A DNA stretch of 64,000 bases from Caulobacter sp. Lineage in GTDB: Bacteria; Pseudomonadota; Alphaproteobacteria; Caulobacterales; Caulobacteraceae. Positions 35,977 to 44,774 of this stretch are shown one piece after another. The DNA is taken from assembly GCF_017744445.1 (NCBI RefSeq), contig NZ_JAGIBH010000010.1:124001-188000 (forward strand), in the 5' to 3' direction. How positions within the stretch are numbered: position 1 is the stretch's first letter; the number at the start of each line of letters is the position of its first letter. The notes under the pieces were generated by a model. The model saw nothing but the letters and a program-made list of their open reading frames with translations. It did not search any database and had not been told where the DNA came from. A program made the translations under genes and the position numbers.

Positions 35977-38802
35977 ATGAAGAAGCAACTTCTGCTGACG
36001 ACGATTCTGGCCGCGGGCCTGGGCGGCGTCGCCACCAACGCGTGGGCTCAGACGGCGGCGCCGCAAGACACCGTGGAGGAGGTGATCGTCACCGGCTTCC
36101 GGTCCTCGCTGCAAAAGTCGCTGGGCCTGAAGAAGGACGCCATCGTCGTCCGCGACTCCATCGTCGCCGAGGACATCGGCAAGTTCCCCGAAGCCAACGT
36201 CGCCGAAGCCCTGCAGCGCATTCCGGGCGTGTATCTGAGCCGTGACGGCGCGTCGAACGAGGGCCAGCGCATCTCGATCCGCGGCCTGGGCTCGGACTAC
36301 AACGTCACCACCATCAACGGCGCCCCGGTCCGCACGACCTCGTCGGGCAATGTCGGCGGCTCGTCGCGCGACTTCAACTACGACGTCTTCGCCTCGGAAC
36401 TGTTCGGCCGTGTCGACTTCTACAAGACGCCGCTGGCCGAGCTGGAAGAAGGCGGCATCGGCGGCGTGGTCGATCTGCAGACCCCGCGTCCGTTCGACAA
36501 GGCCGGTCGCAACATCCGCTACCAGGTCGTCGGCTCGTACAACGACAAGTCCAAGCACCTGGACCCGGCCGGTTTCGCGCTGTTCTCCAACACCTGGGGC
36601 AATTTCGGCGCCCTGTTCGCGGTGGCCCATTCCAAGAGCGTGAACAACCGTTCCGGCTTCGAGGCCACCGGCGGCTATAACAGCCACGCCCTGGCCAGCC
36701 TGTCGCCCAACAAGGGCCAGTTCGCCTTCGCCTTCGACTTCGCCGACCCGCGCTACAATCGCGGCTCGCTGACCCAGGCCCAGATCGAGAACGGCTACCT
36801 GCCGCGCTTCTACCGCTACTATGGCGGTGAAAATACGCGCGAGCGCACCGGCGCGGTCGGCTCGCTGCAGTATCAGAACGAGAAGGTGAACATCAGCGTC
36901 GACGGCCTGTATTCGAAGCTGCAGGACTCGCTGGACGAATACACCTTCGGCCTGCCGATCCGGAACTCGCGTACGACCATTCCGACCGCCAAGCCTGGCG
37001 CGCCGGGCCACAACGGCTTCGTGCCGATCAACGTGACCCTGGATCCGAAGTCCAACCTGCTGGAAGGCACGTTCGGCAACACCTCGTACCTGGGCGAGAG
37101 CTACTACTACGACTCCCAGACCGAGTTCAAAATGGCGTCGTTCAGCGCCGCCTATCAGGCCACGGACAAGCTGAAGATCACCGCCCAGGGCAGCCTCAGC
37201 GAAAGCGACGCCTTCTTCACCGGCAACCGCCTGATCTCGAACCTGTACGGCGTCACCACGACCATCAAGTACACGGATGACCACGTCTATCCGGCCTTGT
37301 CGGCGCCGGGCGTCGACTTCACCAACCCGGCCAATTACGAGGACTTCGGCGTCGGCTTCGACTGGCGGCGCGAGGTCGACAAGGAAAAGACGGCCAAGCT
37401 GTTCGCCGACTGGGACTACGGCGTGTTCGGCATCGAGGGTCACCTGAAGGGCGGCTTCTCGTACGTCTCGACCAAGAAGACCACCACCAAGCGCAACGCC
37501 ACCGCCGCCGGCACCGCCAAGATCGCCGCCCTGGGCGCGGCCACCCTGCGCGGCGCCATGTTGCGCGACGTGCCGATCGACAACCTGGTGATCGGCTCGG
37601 GCTATCCGCAGCAGTGGGCGGTGTTCGGCCGCGACTATGTGATGAGCACCTTCGACCCGATCGGCACGGCCAAGGCCACGCCGGTCGACTTCAACGCCTC
37701 GTTCGGGGCCGAGGAGACGGTCAAGACCGCCTTCATCCAGAGCGACCTGAAGGGCCAGGTCCTGGACCGCGAACTGCGCGTCAATGTCGGCGTCCGCTAC
37801 TCGGAGACCGACACCCACATCGACAACTATCTGCGCCAGACCAACAACGGCGTGACGACCTACCAGCCGAACGAGGCCGAGGGCTCGTACAAGAACACCC
37901 TGCCGTCGGCCAGCTTCGCCTACGACCTGACCGACAAGCTGATCTGGCGCGGCTCGTGGGGCAAAACGATCACCCGCGCCTCGCTGTCGATCATCGCGGC
38001 CAACACCGTGATCCCCAACATCTATGAGACCCGGGCGACGGCGGGTAACCCCAACCTGCTGCCGCAGACCGCGACCAACTACGACACGGGCGTGGAGTGG
38101 TACTTCGGCCGCGGCGGCATCCTCAGCGCCGGCTTCTTCTGGAAGGAGCTGAAGGACACCACCGTCTCGACCAACATCAACGTGCCGTTCTCGTCGCTGG
38201 GCCTGCCCGACGCGGCCCTGGCGCCGATCTTCCAGAACCCGGCGACCGGCAAGATCGACCCGAACCTGCCGATCACCCTGTCGACCTTCTATAACCAGGG
38301 CACGATCAAGCTGGACGGCTACGAGCTGGCCTACCAGCAGTCGTTCGACTTCCTGCCCGGCTTCTGGAGCGGCTTCGGCGCCCTGGCCAGCTTCACCCAC
38401 GTCAACACGTCGGGCTTCGACTACACGACGACGGCGGGCAAGATCCTGAACGTCAACACGGTGCCCAAGTACTCGTACAGCCTGACCGGCTACTACGAGA
38501 AGGGGCCGTTCGGGGTTCGCCTGTCGTACAACTACAAGGCCAAGAACATCATCGAGACGTCCAACAACGGCTCGGACCTGCAGCGCTGGCACTCGGGCGC
38601 GGGCTTCCTGGACGGCAACGTCACCTACAAGGTCAATGACAGCATCGAGGTCCGCCTCGACGCCCTGAACCTGGCCAACGCCCTGCAGTACGACTTCTTC
38701 GACGATGTCAGCGGTCGCTACGGCAACGGCCGCAAGACCCGCATGGACTACGCCAAGTACAACGGCCGGACCATCAAGTTCGGCGTGCGCGGCAAGTTCT
38801 AG
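35977..38802 (+). CDS. TonB-dependent receptor 1, pectic oligosaccharide type
   Basis: 941 residues. A signal peptide (MKKQLLLTTILAAGLGGVAT, cleavage after AWA) is followed directly by the TonB box EEVIVTG, a plug domain (VAEALQRIPGVYLSRDG; RISIRGLGSDYNVTTINGAP) and a 22-strand-type barrel ending in Phe (KFGVRGKF). It belongs to the large proteobacterial receptors used for plant polysaccharides. There is no N-terminal signalling (STN) domain. Energy-dependent uptake of a pectin fragment across the outer membrane is inferred from neighbours. Confidence 0.92.
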   Translation: MKKQLLLTTILAAGLGGVATNAWAQTAAPQDTVEEVIVTGFRSSLQKSLGLKKDAIVVRDSIVAEDIGKFPEANVAEALQRIPGVYLSRDGASNEGQRISIRGLGSDYNVTTINGAPVRTTSSGNVGGSSRDFNYDVFASELFGRVDFYKTPLAELEEGGIGGVVDLQTPRPFDKAGRNIRYQVVGSYNDKSKHLDPAGFALFSNTWGNFGALFAVAHSKSVNNRSGFEATGGYNSHALASLSPNKGQFAFAFDFADPRYNRGSLTQAQIENGYLPRFYRYYGGENTRERTGAVGSLQYQNEKVNISVDGLYSKLQDSLDEYTFGLPIRNSRTTIPTAKPGAPGHNGFVPINVTLDPKSNLLEGTFGNTSYLGESYYYDSQTEFKMASFSAAYQATDKLKITAQGSLSESDAFFTGNRLISNLYGVTTTIKYTDDHVYPALSAPGVDFTNPANYEDFGVGFDWRREVDKEKTAKLFADWDYGVFGIEGHLKGGFSYVSTKKTTTKRNATAAGTAKIAALGAATLRGAMLRDVPIDNLVIGSGYPQQWAVFGRDYVMSTFDPIGTAKATPVDFNASFGAEETVKTAFIQSDLKGQVLDRELRVNVGVRYSETDTHIDNYLRQTNNGVTTYQPNEAEGSYKNTLPSASFAYDLTDKLIWRGSWGKTITRASLSIIAANTVIPNIYETRATAGNPNLLPQTATNYDTGVEWYFGRGGILSAGFFWKELKDTTVSTNINVPFSSLGLPDAALAPIFQNPATGKIDPNLPITLSTFYNQGTIKLDGYELAYQQSFDFLPGFWSGFGALASFTHVNTSGFDYTTTAGKILNVNTVPKYSYSLTGYYEKGPFGVRLSYNYKAKNIIETSNNGSDLQRWHSGAGFLDGNVTYKVNDSIEVRLDALNLANALQYDFFDDVSGRYGNGRKTRMDYAKYNGRTIKFGVRGKF

Positions 38803-38881
38803 GCGCTACCGGCGGGAGGGGATCTCTCCCGCCCATCATCCCTGATGTTTGTGAGCACTCCCCCGCACACAGGCATGACTG

Positions 38882-38915
38882 AAGCCGGTGAGGTCCGCCT
38901 CGCCGGCTTTCTTTT
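38882..38915. terminator. Terminator between receptor 1 and convergent fecR-like gene
   Basis: AAGCCGGTGAGG (38882-38893) pairs with CCTCGCCGGCTT (38898-38909) with one G-T wobble and a 4-base loop, followed by a TTTCTTTT tract. An additional GC hairpin without T-run lies at 38811-38833. The element probably ends transcription of the receptor gene, and its symmetry could also serve the convergent gene. Confidence 0.8.
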
Positions 38916-38918
38916 GGC

Positions 38919-39857
38919 CTAGCGCGGCGTGACCACCAGAACGCCGTCGGCGCGTGGGCGCACCGTGACCGGCAGCGCGGCCGGCAGGTTGGCGACGAAG
39001 GCGCGCGACTGGTCGGCGCGGAAGCTGGCGGTCACCCGCAGATCGGCCGCGCCCGGGGCGGCGACCACGCGCACGGCCGAGAAGCGGCCGATGTCGCTGG
39101 CCACGTCGGTCAGGCGGGCCGAGGCATAGCTCAGGCGGCCCTGGCGCCAGCCGGCGATCGCGGCCGGATCGGCCAGCTTGGCCCGGTGCGCGCCGGCGGC
39201 GTCCAGGGTGACGCTGTCGCCCCGCGCCAGCACGGCGTCGAAGGTGGGGCCGCCCTCGTCGCGATGCACGGCGACGCGGCCGCGCTCGACCGCCACGCCG
39301 ATCTCGCCGCTCGGCGCATGTCGCACCTCGAAGCGCGTGCCCAGCACGGTGACTTGCGTCTCACCGGCCTCGACCTGGAACTTGCGGCCCCGGGCGTGGC
39401 GGACGTCGAACAAGGCCTCGCCGCGCTCGAGCACATAGTGGCGGCCGCCCAGCCAGCCTGCCTTCCGCAGGCGCGTCTCCGGAGCCAAGGTCGCGACGCT
39501 GCCGTCGCTGAGCGTGGCGGTGCGCACCGCGCGGCCGCTCTCCAGGATCTCGGGCGAGCGCGTCGCCAGAGTCACGCCGATCGCCAGGCAGGCGGCCAGC
39601 GGCAGGCCGGCGGCGGCGGCCCAGCGCCAGGCCGGCGCGCGCGCCGGGCGCTGCTCGCGGGTCAGGGCGTCGACCCCGCTCAGGGCCAGCATCAGTTGCT
39701 CGGCCTGGTCATAAGCCTCGGCATGACGAGGATCGGCGGCCAGCCAGTCGCGCAGGGCGTCGGCGCGCTCGGTCGACAGGCGCTCGCCGAACACGGTCAG
39801 GGCCCAGTCGCGGGCCTGTCCCTCGATGTCGTCGTCAGGCGCGACGGTTGCGTTCAC
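38919..39857 (-). CDS. FecR-family anti-sigma / sigma-regulator protein
   Basis: 312 residues. The N-terminal cytoplasmic part is the DUF4880-like helical domain (ARDWALTVFGERLSTERADA LRDWL). A single membrane helix lies near 76-100 (RWAAAAGLPLAACLAIGVTL). The periplasmic FecR domain includes LSDGSVATLAPETRL, GEALFDVRHARGRKFQVEAG and GTRFEVRHA. It controls the adjacent ECF sigma factor, whose gene overlaps by 23 bases. FecR proteins normally receive a signal from the N-terminal domain of a TonB receptor, but none of the three receptors here has that domain. Confidence 0.92.
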   Translation of the reverse strand: MNATVAPDDDIEGQARDWALTVFGERLSTERADALRDWLAADPRHAEAYDQAEQLMLALSGVDALTREQRPARAPAWRWAAAAGLPLAACLAIGVTLATRSPEILESGRAVRTATLSDGSVATLAPETRLRKAGWLGGRHYVLERGEALFDVRHARGRKFQVEAGETQVTVLGTRFEVRHAPSGEIGVAVERGRVAVHRDEGGPTFDAVLARGDSVTLDAAGAHRAKLADPAAIAGWRQGRLSYASARLTDVASDIGRFSAVRVVAAPGAADLRVTASFRADQSRAFVANLPAALPVTVRPRADGVLVVTPR

Positions 39858-40428
39858 GAGACAATCCTCGAAAGTCTATCTGACCGCCCGCGATGGCGCG
39901 CTGGCACGCGGCGACGGCCTCCCCGACCGTCTTGCGCACCAACGCCTCGGACACGCCGTTCTGGCGAGCGATCTCGGCAAAGCTTTGACCGGCCACCCGG
40001 TTGGCCGCCAGGAAGCGGCGGTGGCGGGGCGGCAGGCCTTCGACAACACGGCTCAGCACGCCCAGCTCCTGCTTGGCGATGATGGTCCGCTCGGCGTCAG
40101 GTTCGGCGTCCGCCTCCAGGGCCGGCGCGGAGGCCGACACCAGGCGGGATGCCATCTTCTGACGTCGCAAGGCGTCGCGCGCGAGATTGATGGCCACGCG
40201 AAAGACGAAGGCCCGGGGGCTCTCGTGCGCCTGGTCCGCCGGCCGCTCGCCCAGCTTGACGAAGGCCTGCTGCGCCAGGTCCTCGGGCTCGGGCGGGCCG
40301 GGGCCGAACCGCGCGCGCAGAAACCGGCGCAGGTCCTCCCAGTCATCGCAGTAGCTCTCGCGGAAGGCCGACTGGCCGCTCCACGTTCGCACGTCGTTGT
40401 CGGCGCTCGGCCGGTGCGGTTTCGCCAC
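39835..40428 (-). CDS. ECF sigma factor, FecI-like
   Basis: 197 residues with region 2 (RESYCDDWEDLRRFLRARFG, PEDLAQQAFVKL, RAFVFRVAINLARDALRRQ) and region 4 (LPPRHRRFLAANRVAGQSFA EIARQNGVSEALVRKTV) of FecI-type extracytoplasmic sigma factors. It forms a two-gene unit with the FecR-like protein downstream, and lies in the middle of the pectin locus on the opposite strand. The likely target is one or more receptor promoters, but no consensus could be derived. Confidence 0.92.
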   Translation of the reverse strand: MAKPHRPSADNDVRTWSGQSAFRESYCDDWEDLRRFLRARFGPGPPEPEDLAQQAFVKLGERPADQAHESPRAFVFRVAINLARDALRRQKMASRLVSASAPALEADAEPDAERTIIAKQELGVLSRVVEGLPPRHRRFLAANRVAGQSFAEIARQNGVSEALVRKTVGEAVAACQRAIAGGQIDFRGLSRERNRRA

Positions 40429-40791
40429 GGCCCCTCCCTATCGCTACGCGCCGTCCTATGCCGCCGACGATGCGGCTTCATGGCCGCCTGTTCAATGCGC
40501 CAACAAAAAAATCGCCGTTCGGACATCTTTGTTGTGCGGATCGATCTGGCTCATTCGTTGAATTAGGTTCGAGGCGATTTCTAGAAATTATTTGCCCCAC
40601 AAATCGCATGTGACCGGTAACTTTTCCCTTTCGGATTCAAATTCGGCATGTTTATGTCGATGTCATTGACACCGGTGTCCAGCCGGGCAGGCGATGATTT
40701 CGCCGGATTAGGGAAGGGGAGGCGGGCCTGTTGCGAGCCCTGAGCCATATCGATCGCCCTGCGCGGATCGCCTCGAAAGAGCGGGGCGCCC
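40429..40791. other. 363-base divergent region between the sigma factor and the HU-like gene
   Basis: AT-rich for this genome, with the GACACCGGTGTC palindrome at 40668-40679 and a ten-base word CCACAAATCG at 40597-40606 that equals the complement of part of the kduI operator block. No gene seen. Confidence 0.55.
40668..40679. promoter_or_regulatory. 12-bp palindrome GACACCGGTGTC (copy 2)
   Basis: Identical to the palindrome at 34707-34718 and likewise in a non-coding region preceding a receptor block, 113 bases before the HU-like gene. LacI-like symmetry. Confidence 0.55.
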
Positions 40792-41094
40792 ATGCGCGTT
40801 GATGGCGGCTTCGTCCAACCCTTCATGGATTTCTCGCGCATGGATCGCGAGGTCAGCGACGTCATGGTCCGGGCCCTGCTGGGCCGTATGCGCCAGGCGC
40901 TGCTGGACGGCCACAGCCTGGACGTCCCGACCATCGGCGAACTGACCATCCATCAGACCCGCTCGCGCCCGCTCGTCAATCCGACCAGCGGCCAGACCCG
41001 CGAACTGGGCGGCGAGCGCACCGTGCTGTTCCGCCCCGACCGCCAGCTGGTGCGGGAGCTGAACGCCACCCGGAAAGATCACGATGTCGACTGA
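40792..41094 (+). CDS. HU/IHF-like DNA-binding protein
   Basis: 100 residues. The second half fits the HU/IHF beta-arm pattern: DGHSLDVPTIGELTIHQTRS, then PLVNPTSGQTRELGG and VLFRPDRQLVRELN, corresponding to the conserved RNPxTG arm tip (here VNPTSG) and the FKPgkxLkxxvN end. The arm-tip Arg is replaced by Val, and the N-terminal dimerisation helices are divergent, so this is an outlying member. It lies 127 bases upstream of receptor 2 on the same strand and could bend DNA at the locus promoters (inference). Confidence 0.68.
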   Translation: MRVDGGFVQPFMDFSRMDREVSDVMVRALLGRMRQALLDGHSLDVPTIGELTIHQTRSRPLVNPTSGQTRELGGERTVLFRPDRQLVRELNATRKDHDVD

Positions 41095-41221
41095 CGCCAC
41101 GCACCGCAGGGCGTGAACGCCAGCCGACGGACCACGGCCGACTAGGGGCCATCAACAGGCGAAGGGACGGACAGAGAAACATCCGCCGCCCGGAGTCGAC
41201 GTCAATTGGGGAGGAAAACCA

Positions 41222-44200
41222 ATGACTATCCATCGAGACCACAAGAAGCGAGCCCTGCTGCTGGCCAGCATCTCCACCGCCGCCTTCGTCGCCGCCGCGC
41301 CGAGCTTCGCGGCCGCCCAGGAGGCTGCTCCGGCCAACTCGACCGACACCGTCAGCGAGGTGGTTGTCACCGGTTACCGCGCCGCCCTGCAGAGCGCCCT
41401 GAACCTGAAGAAGAACTCGGACGTGATGATGGACGCCATCAACGCCGAGGACATCGCCGACTTCCCCGATTCCAACCTGGCCGAGTCGCTGCAGCGCCTG
41501 CCGGGCATCTCGATCGACCGCGACAACGGCGAAGGCCGCACCATCAGCGTGCGCGGCCTGTCGGGCGACTTCAGCCGTGTACGGATCAACAACATGGAGG
41601 CGCTGTCGACCGGCGCGGCCAACGACGCCGGCTCCAGCCCCAACCGCTCGCGCGCCTTCGACTTCAACGCCTTCGCCTCGGAGCTGTTCAGCTCGGTGCG
41701 GGTGCGCAAGTCGTCCTCGGCCGAGGCCGATGAAGGCTCGCTGGGCGCGACCGTCGACCTGATCACCGGCCGTCCGTTCGACTACAAGAACAGCGCCGCA
41801 GCCTTCTCGGCCGAGGACTCCTACTACCAGAACGGCAAGAAGCACGCGCCGCGCGTCACCGGCCTGTTCTCCGACCGCTTCTTCGACGGCAAGCTGGGCG
41901 TGCTGGTCTCGGCGGCCTGGGCCAAGCGCAACTCCGAGGACGATAACTACGCCCGCGGCACCGGCTCGTCGGACTATGTCTATCGCGGCTCGACCTGGAC
42001 CGGCGACGAACTGCCGGGCCGCGCCGGCTTCGCCGCGCCGACCGGCACGGTGTTCAGCGCCCTGATCCCGACCACCCTGACGGGCTCGGCCCTGGACGCC
42101 TACAAGGCCAATCCGGCCAACTACTACAACCCGATGGCCAACCCGGACGCCTATGCGGCGATGACCGGTTCGGATCCGGCCGCCTACGCCAAGCTCTATC
42201 CGGGCTGCGCGGCCGTGGCGGCGCAAGCGGTCGCCGGCCTGACCCCGACCACGCCGGGCTGCAACAACTCGCTGGTCCGCTTCCCGGCTCTGCCGTCGAT
42301 CCAGCAGCGTAACGTCGAGACCGAGCGTCTGGGCCTGACGGGCTCGTTCCAGCTGCAGCTGGCCGAGCGCACGCGCCTGACCGTGGACGGCCTGTATTCG
42401 AAGTTCGAGAGCACCAGCACCAACTACCAGCTGGGTCCGGTCGGCCTGAACCGCAACAACACCAACGCCGCCTATCAGTTCGGCGCCAACGTCCCGACCG
42501 CTACGGCTCGCGCGGGCACGCCGTTCACCGACGCCCAGCGCCGCGCGCTCTATCCCGGCACCTGCACCGCCGCCGCCGAGACCGAGCTGGCGCCGGGTAC
42601 GGACTGCGGCCAGGCGCTGAACGGCAATAACCCGCTGCCGGGCTACACCTTCAGCTACAACCCCAACAACCTGGACGCCTACGAGTACTACACCAACCCA
42701 GCCTCGCCCGGTTATGCCGGTCCGGCCTCGTCCCTGCCGTTCCGCGGCCAGCTGATCGGCCGGCCGGCGGTCAAGGTGCTGGACGCCGACGTCGTCGGCC
42801 AGAACGCCGAATATCTGAAGCTGGGTAATGTCGACTGGCGTTCGGCCGCCGACCGCGGCGCCTACACCACCGACTTCCGCCAGGTGTCGGCCACGGTCGA
42901 CCACGAGTTCAGCGACAAGTTGAGGGCCACGGCTTCGCTGGGCACCTCGCGTTCGGAGAACGTCAACGTCGGCACCCTGGTCGAGTTCAACGCCATGGAC
43001 GTCCAGGGCCCGTTCGTCTTCGACGAGCGCGGCGCGACCGGCATGCCCAAGTTCGACGCCGGCTTCAACGCCGCCGACCCGAACAACTGGGGCATCATCA
43101 AGGGCTTCTCGGGCATGCGCCACTATCGGCGCACGACGATCAACGACTACACGGGCGGCAAGATCGACGTCACCTACGAGCTCGATGATCATTGGACCAT
43201 CAAGACGGGCATCACCAAGCGCGAGTTCAAGTTCTCGACCGACCAGTACGAGCGCAACAACGACCTGCTGAATCCGACCGAAAAGGAAGCCAAGGTCTCG
43301 GTGGCGTCGCTGAGCCAGGTGATCGAGTTCGGCAACGGCCTGGACGTGCCCGCCGGTTCGACCACCAGCTTCATCGTCCCGAACATGGAGGCGTTCAGCA
43401 ACGTCTTCGGCTTCGACTGCAACTGCATCAACAAGTTCGGCGACTTCACGATCACGCGGAAGCGCAACCGCACCGCCACCTTCGGCGTGACCGAGAAGAA
43501 CCTGTCGTACTACGCGCAGTTCAACTTCGACTACGAAGTCTGGGGCGGCCGTCGCCTGTTCGGCAACATCGGTGTCCGCCAGGCCGAGACCGACGTCCTG
43601 GCCTATGGCGAGACAACCGCCGGCCGTCGCATCACCGGCGAGAACCACTACACCGACACCCTGCCGTCCGGGAACATCACCTGGGAGGCCTATGACAACC
43701 TCTACATCCGCGCCGCGGCGGCCAAGGTCATGGCTCGTCCGCTGCTGGGCAACCTGTCGCCGGCCATCACCGGCATCAGCATCCCGGGCGATGGCTCCAA
43801 CATCGGCGGCACCATCACGGTCGGCAACACCAAGCTCTCGCCGTTCCGTGGCGAGGCCTATGACATCGCCGCCGAGTGGTACTTCAACAAGGGCGGCCTG
43901 ATCAGCCTGGGCTACTTCCGCAAGGATATCTCCAGCTTCCCGCAGACCGTCTTCTACGAAGCGCCGCTTTCGCAGTTCCTGGACGCCGAGGCCATCGCCG
44001 CTCTGAAGCTGCAGTTCCCGGGCGAGACCGGCGCCGACGTCTTCCGTCGCGCCTATATCGACGCCAACAACCCGGTCCTGGCCCGCCAGGTCCGCGACGC
44101 GCCCGGCGGCTACCTGCAGGGCTGGGAGTTCAACTTCCAGCAGGACCTGACCTTCCTGCCCTGGTACTTCAAGAACCTGGGCGTCCAGTTCAACATGACC

Positions 44201-44674
44201 AAGCTGGACACCCAGCTGACCTACATCCTGGATCCGGGCACCGTGGTGGCTGGAGCCGGCACGGTCACCAAGGCCCCGACTTACGGCAAGGGGCCGTGGC
44301 TGGGCGCCTCGCCCAAGGGCCTGAACTTCACGCTCTACTACGAGACCGAGAAGTTCAACGCTCGCGTCTCGGTGGCCAAGCGCGACGCTTACAAGACGAC
44401 CTACCCGCTGACCGCAGGCAACTGCGATCCGGGCCTGCAGTCGAACGGCGCGGCGTGCGACAGCCCGCTGATCAACGAGTTCGGCTCGTCGGCCGCGACC
44501 ACCAATGTCGACATGTCGGTGCGCTGGTCGCCGATCAAGAAGGTGAGCATCACCTTCGAGGCGCTGAACATCACCGACGAAAAGGCGACCCGCTACAGCT
44601 ACACCGATCCGGTGATCCAGTCGTACGGCGCCAGTGGCCCGAACTATCGTCTGGGCGTCCGCTACAAGTTCTAG
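41222..44674 (+). CDS. TonB-dependent receptor 2, large polysaccharide type
   Basis: 1150 residues. The signal peptide covers about 30 residues (RALLLASISTAAFVAAAPSF, cleavage near AAAQ), followed by the TonB box SEVVVTG, the plug (LAESLQRLPGISIDRDNGEG RTISVRGLSGDFSRV) and a long barrel ending YRLGVRYKF. The extra length lies in extracellular loops, including a Cys-containing segment around residues 320-345 (two Cys) and others near 445-470. It is preceded by GGGGAGG. A perfect terminator separates it from the pectate lyase gene, so it probably imports the product of that lyase. Confidence 0.92.
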   Translation: MTIHRDHKKRALLLASISTAAFVAAAPSFAAAQEAAPANSTDTVSEVVVTGYRAALQSALNLKKNSDVMMDAINAEDIADFPDSNLAESLQRLPGISIDRDNGEGRTISVRGLSGDFSRVRINNMEALSTGAANDAGSSPNRSRAFDFNAFASELFSSVRVRKSSSAEADEGSLGATVDLITGRPFDYKNSAAAFSAEDSYYQNGKKHAPRVTGLFSDRFFDGKLGVLVSAAWAKRNSEDDNYARGTGSSDYVYRGSTWTGDELPGRAGFAAPTGTVFSALIPTTLTGSALDAYKANPANYYNPMANPDAYAAMTGSDPAAYAKLYPGCAAVAAQAVAGLTPTTPGCNNSLVRFPALPSIQQRNVETERLGLTGSFQLQLAERTRLTVDGLYSKFESTSTNYQLGPVGLNRNNTNAAYQFGANVPTATARAGTPFTDAQRRALYPGTCTAAAETELAPGTDCGQALNGNNPLPGYTFSYNPNNLDAYEYYTNPASPGYAGPASSLPFRGQLIGRPAVKVLDADVVGQNAEYLKLGNVDWRSAADRGAYTTDFRQVSATVDHEFSDKLRATASLGTSRSENVNVGTLVEFNAMDVQGPFVFDERGATGMPKFDAGFNAADPNNWGIIKGFSGMRHYRRTTINDYTGGKIDVTYELDDHWTIKTGITKREFKFSTDQYERNNDLLNPTEKEAKVSVASLSQVIEFGNGLDVPAGSTTSFIVPNMEAFSNVFGFDCNCINKFGDFTITRKRNRTATFGVTEKNLSYYAQFNFDYEVWGGRRLFGNIGVRQAETDVLAYGETTAGRRITGENHYTDTLPSGNITWEAYDNLYIRAAAAKVMARPLLGNLSPAITGISIPGDGSNIGGTITVGNTKLSPFRGEAYDIAAEWYFNKGGLISLGYFRKDISSFPQTVFYEAPLSQFLDAEAIAALKLQFPGETGADVFRRAYIDANNPVLARQVRDAPGGYLQGWEFNFQQDLTFLPWYFKNLGVQFNMTKLDTQLTYILDPGTVVAGAGTVTKAPTYGKGPWLGASPKGLNFTLYYETEKFNARVSVAKRDAYKTTYPLTAGNCDPGLQSNGAACDSPLINEFGSSAATTNVDMSVRWSPIKKVSITFEALNITDEKATRYSYTDPVIQSYGASGPNYRLGVRYKF

Positions 44675-44722
44675 GCTGACTTCCTCTTGCTCGGGCCGCC
44701 TGCAACGGCCCGGGTTCGGAGC

Positions 44723-44759
44723 GACGCCGGCGATCCCCATCGCCGGCGTCGAGCTTTTT
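44723..44759 (+). terminator. Strong hairpin between receptor 2 and the pectate lyase gene
   Basis: A perfect 12-bp stem, GACGCCGGCGAT (44723-44734) with ATCGCCGGCGTC (44739-44750), CCCC loop, then GAGCTTTTT. It ends 16 bases before the lyase start, so it either limits read-through from the receptor or contributes to differential expression. Confidence 0.85.
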
Positions 44760-44774
44760 CGGATGGAGTTTGGA

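Noticed and set aside
40597..40606. CCACAAATCG as a third copy of the kduI operator block
   Set aside because: Only ten bases match and the flanking words are missing or at a different spacing, so chance is not excluded.
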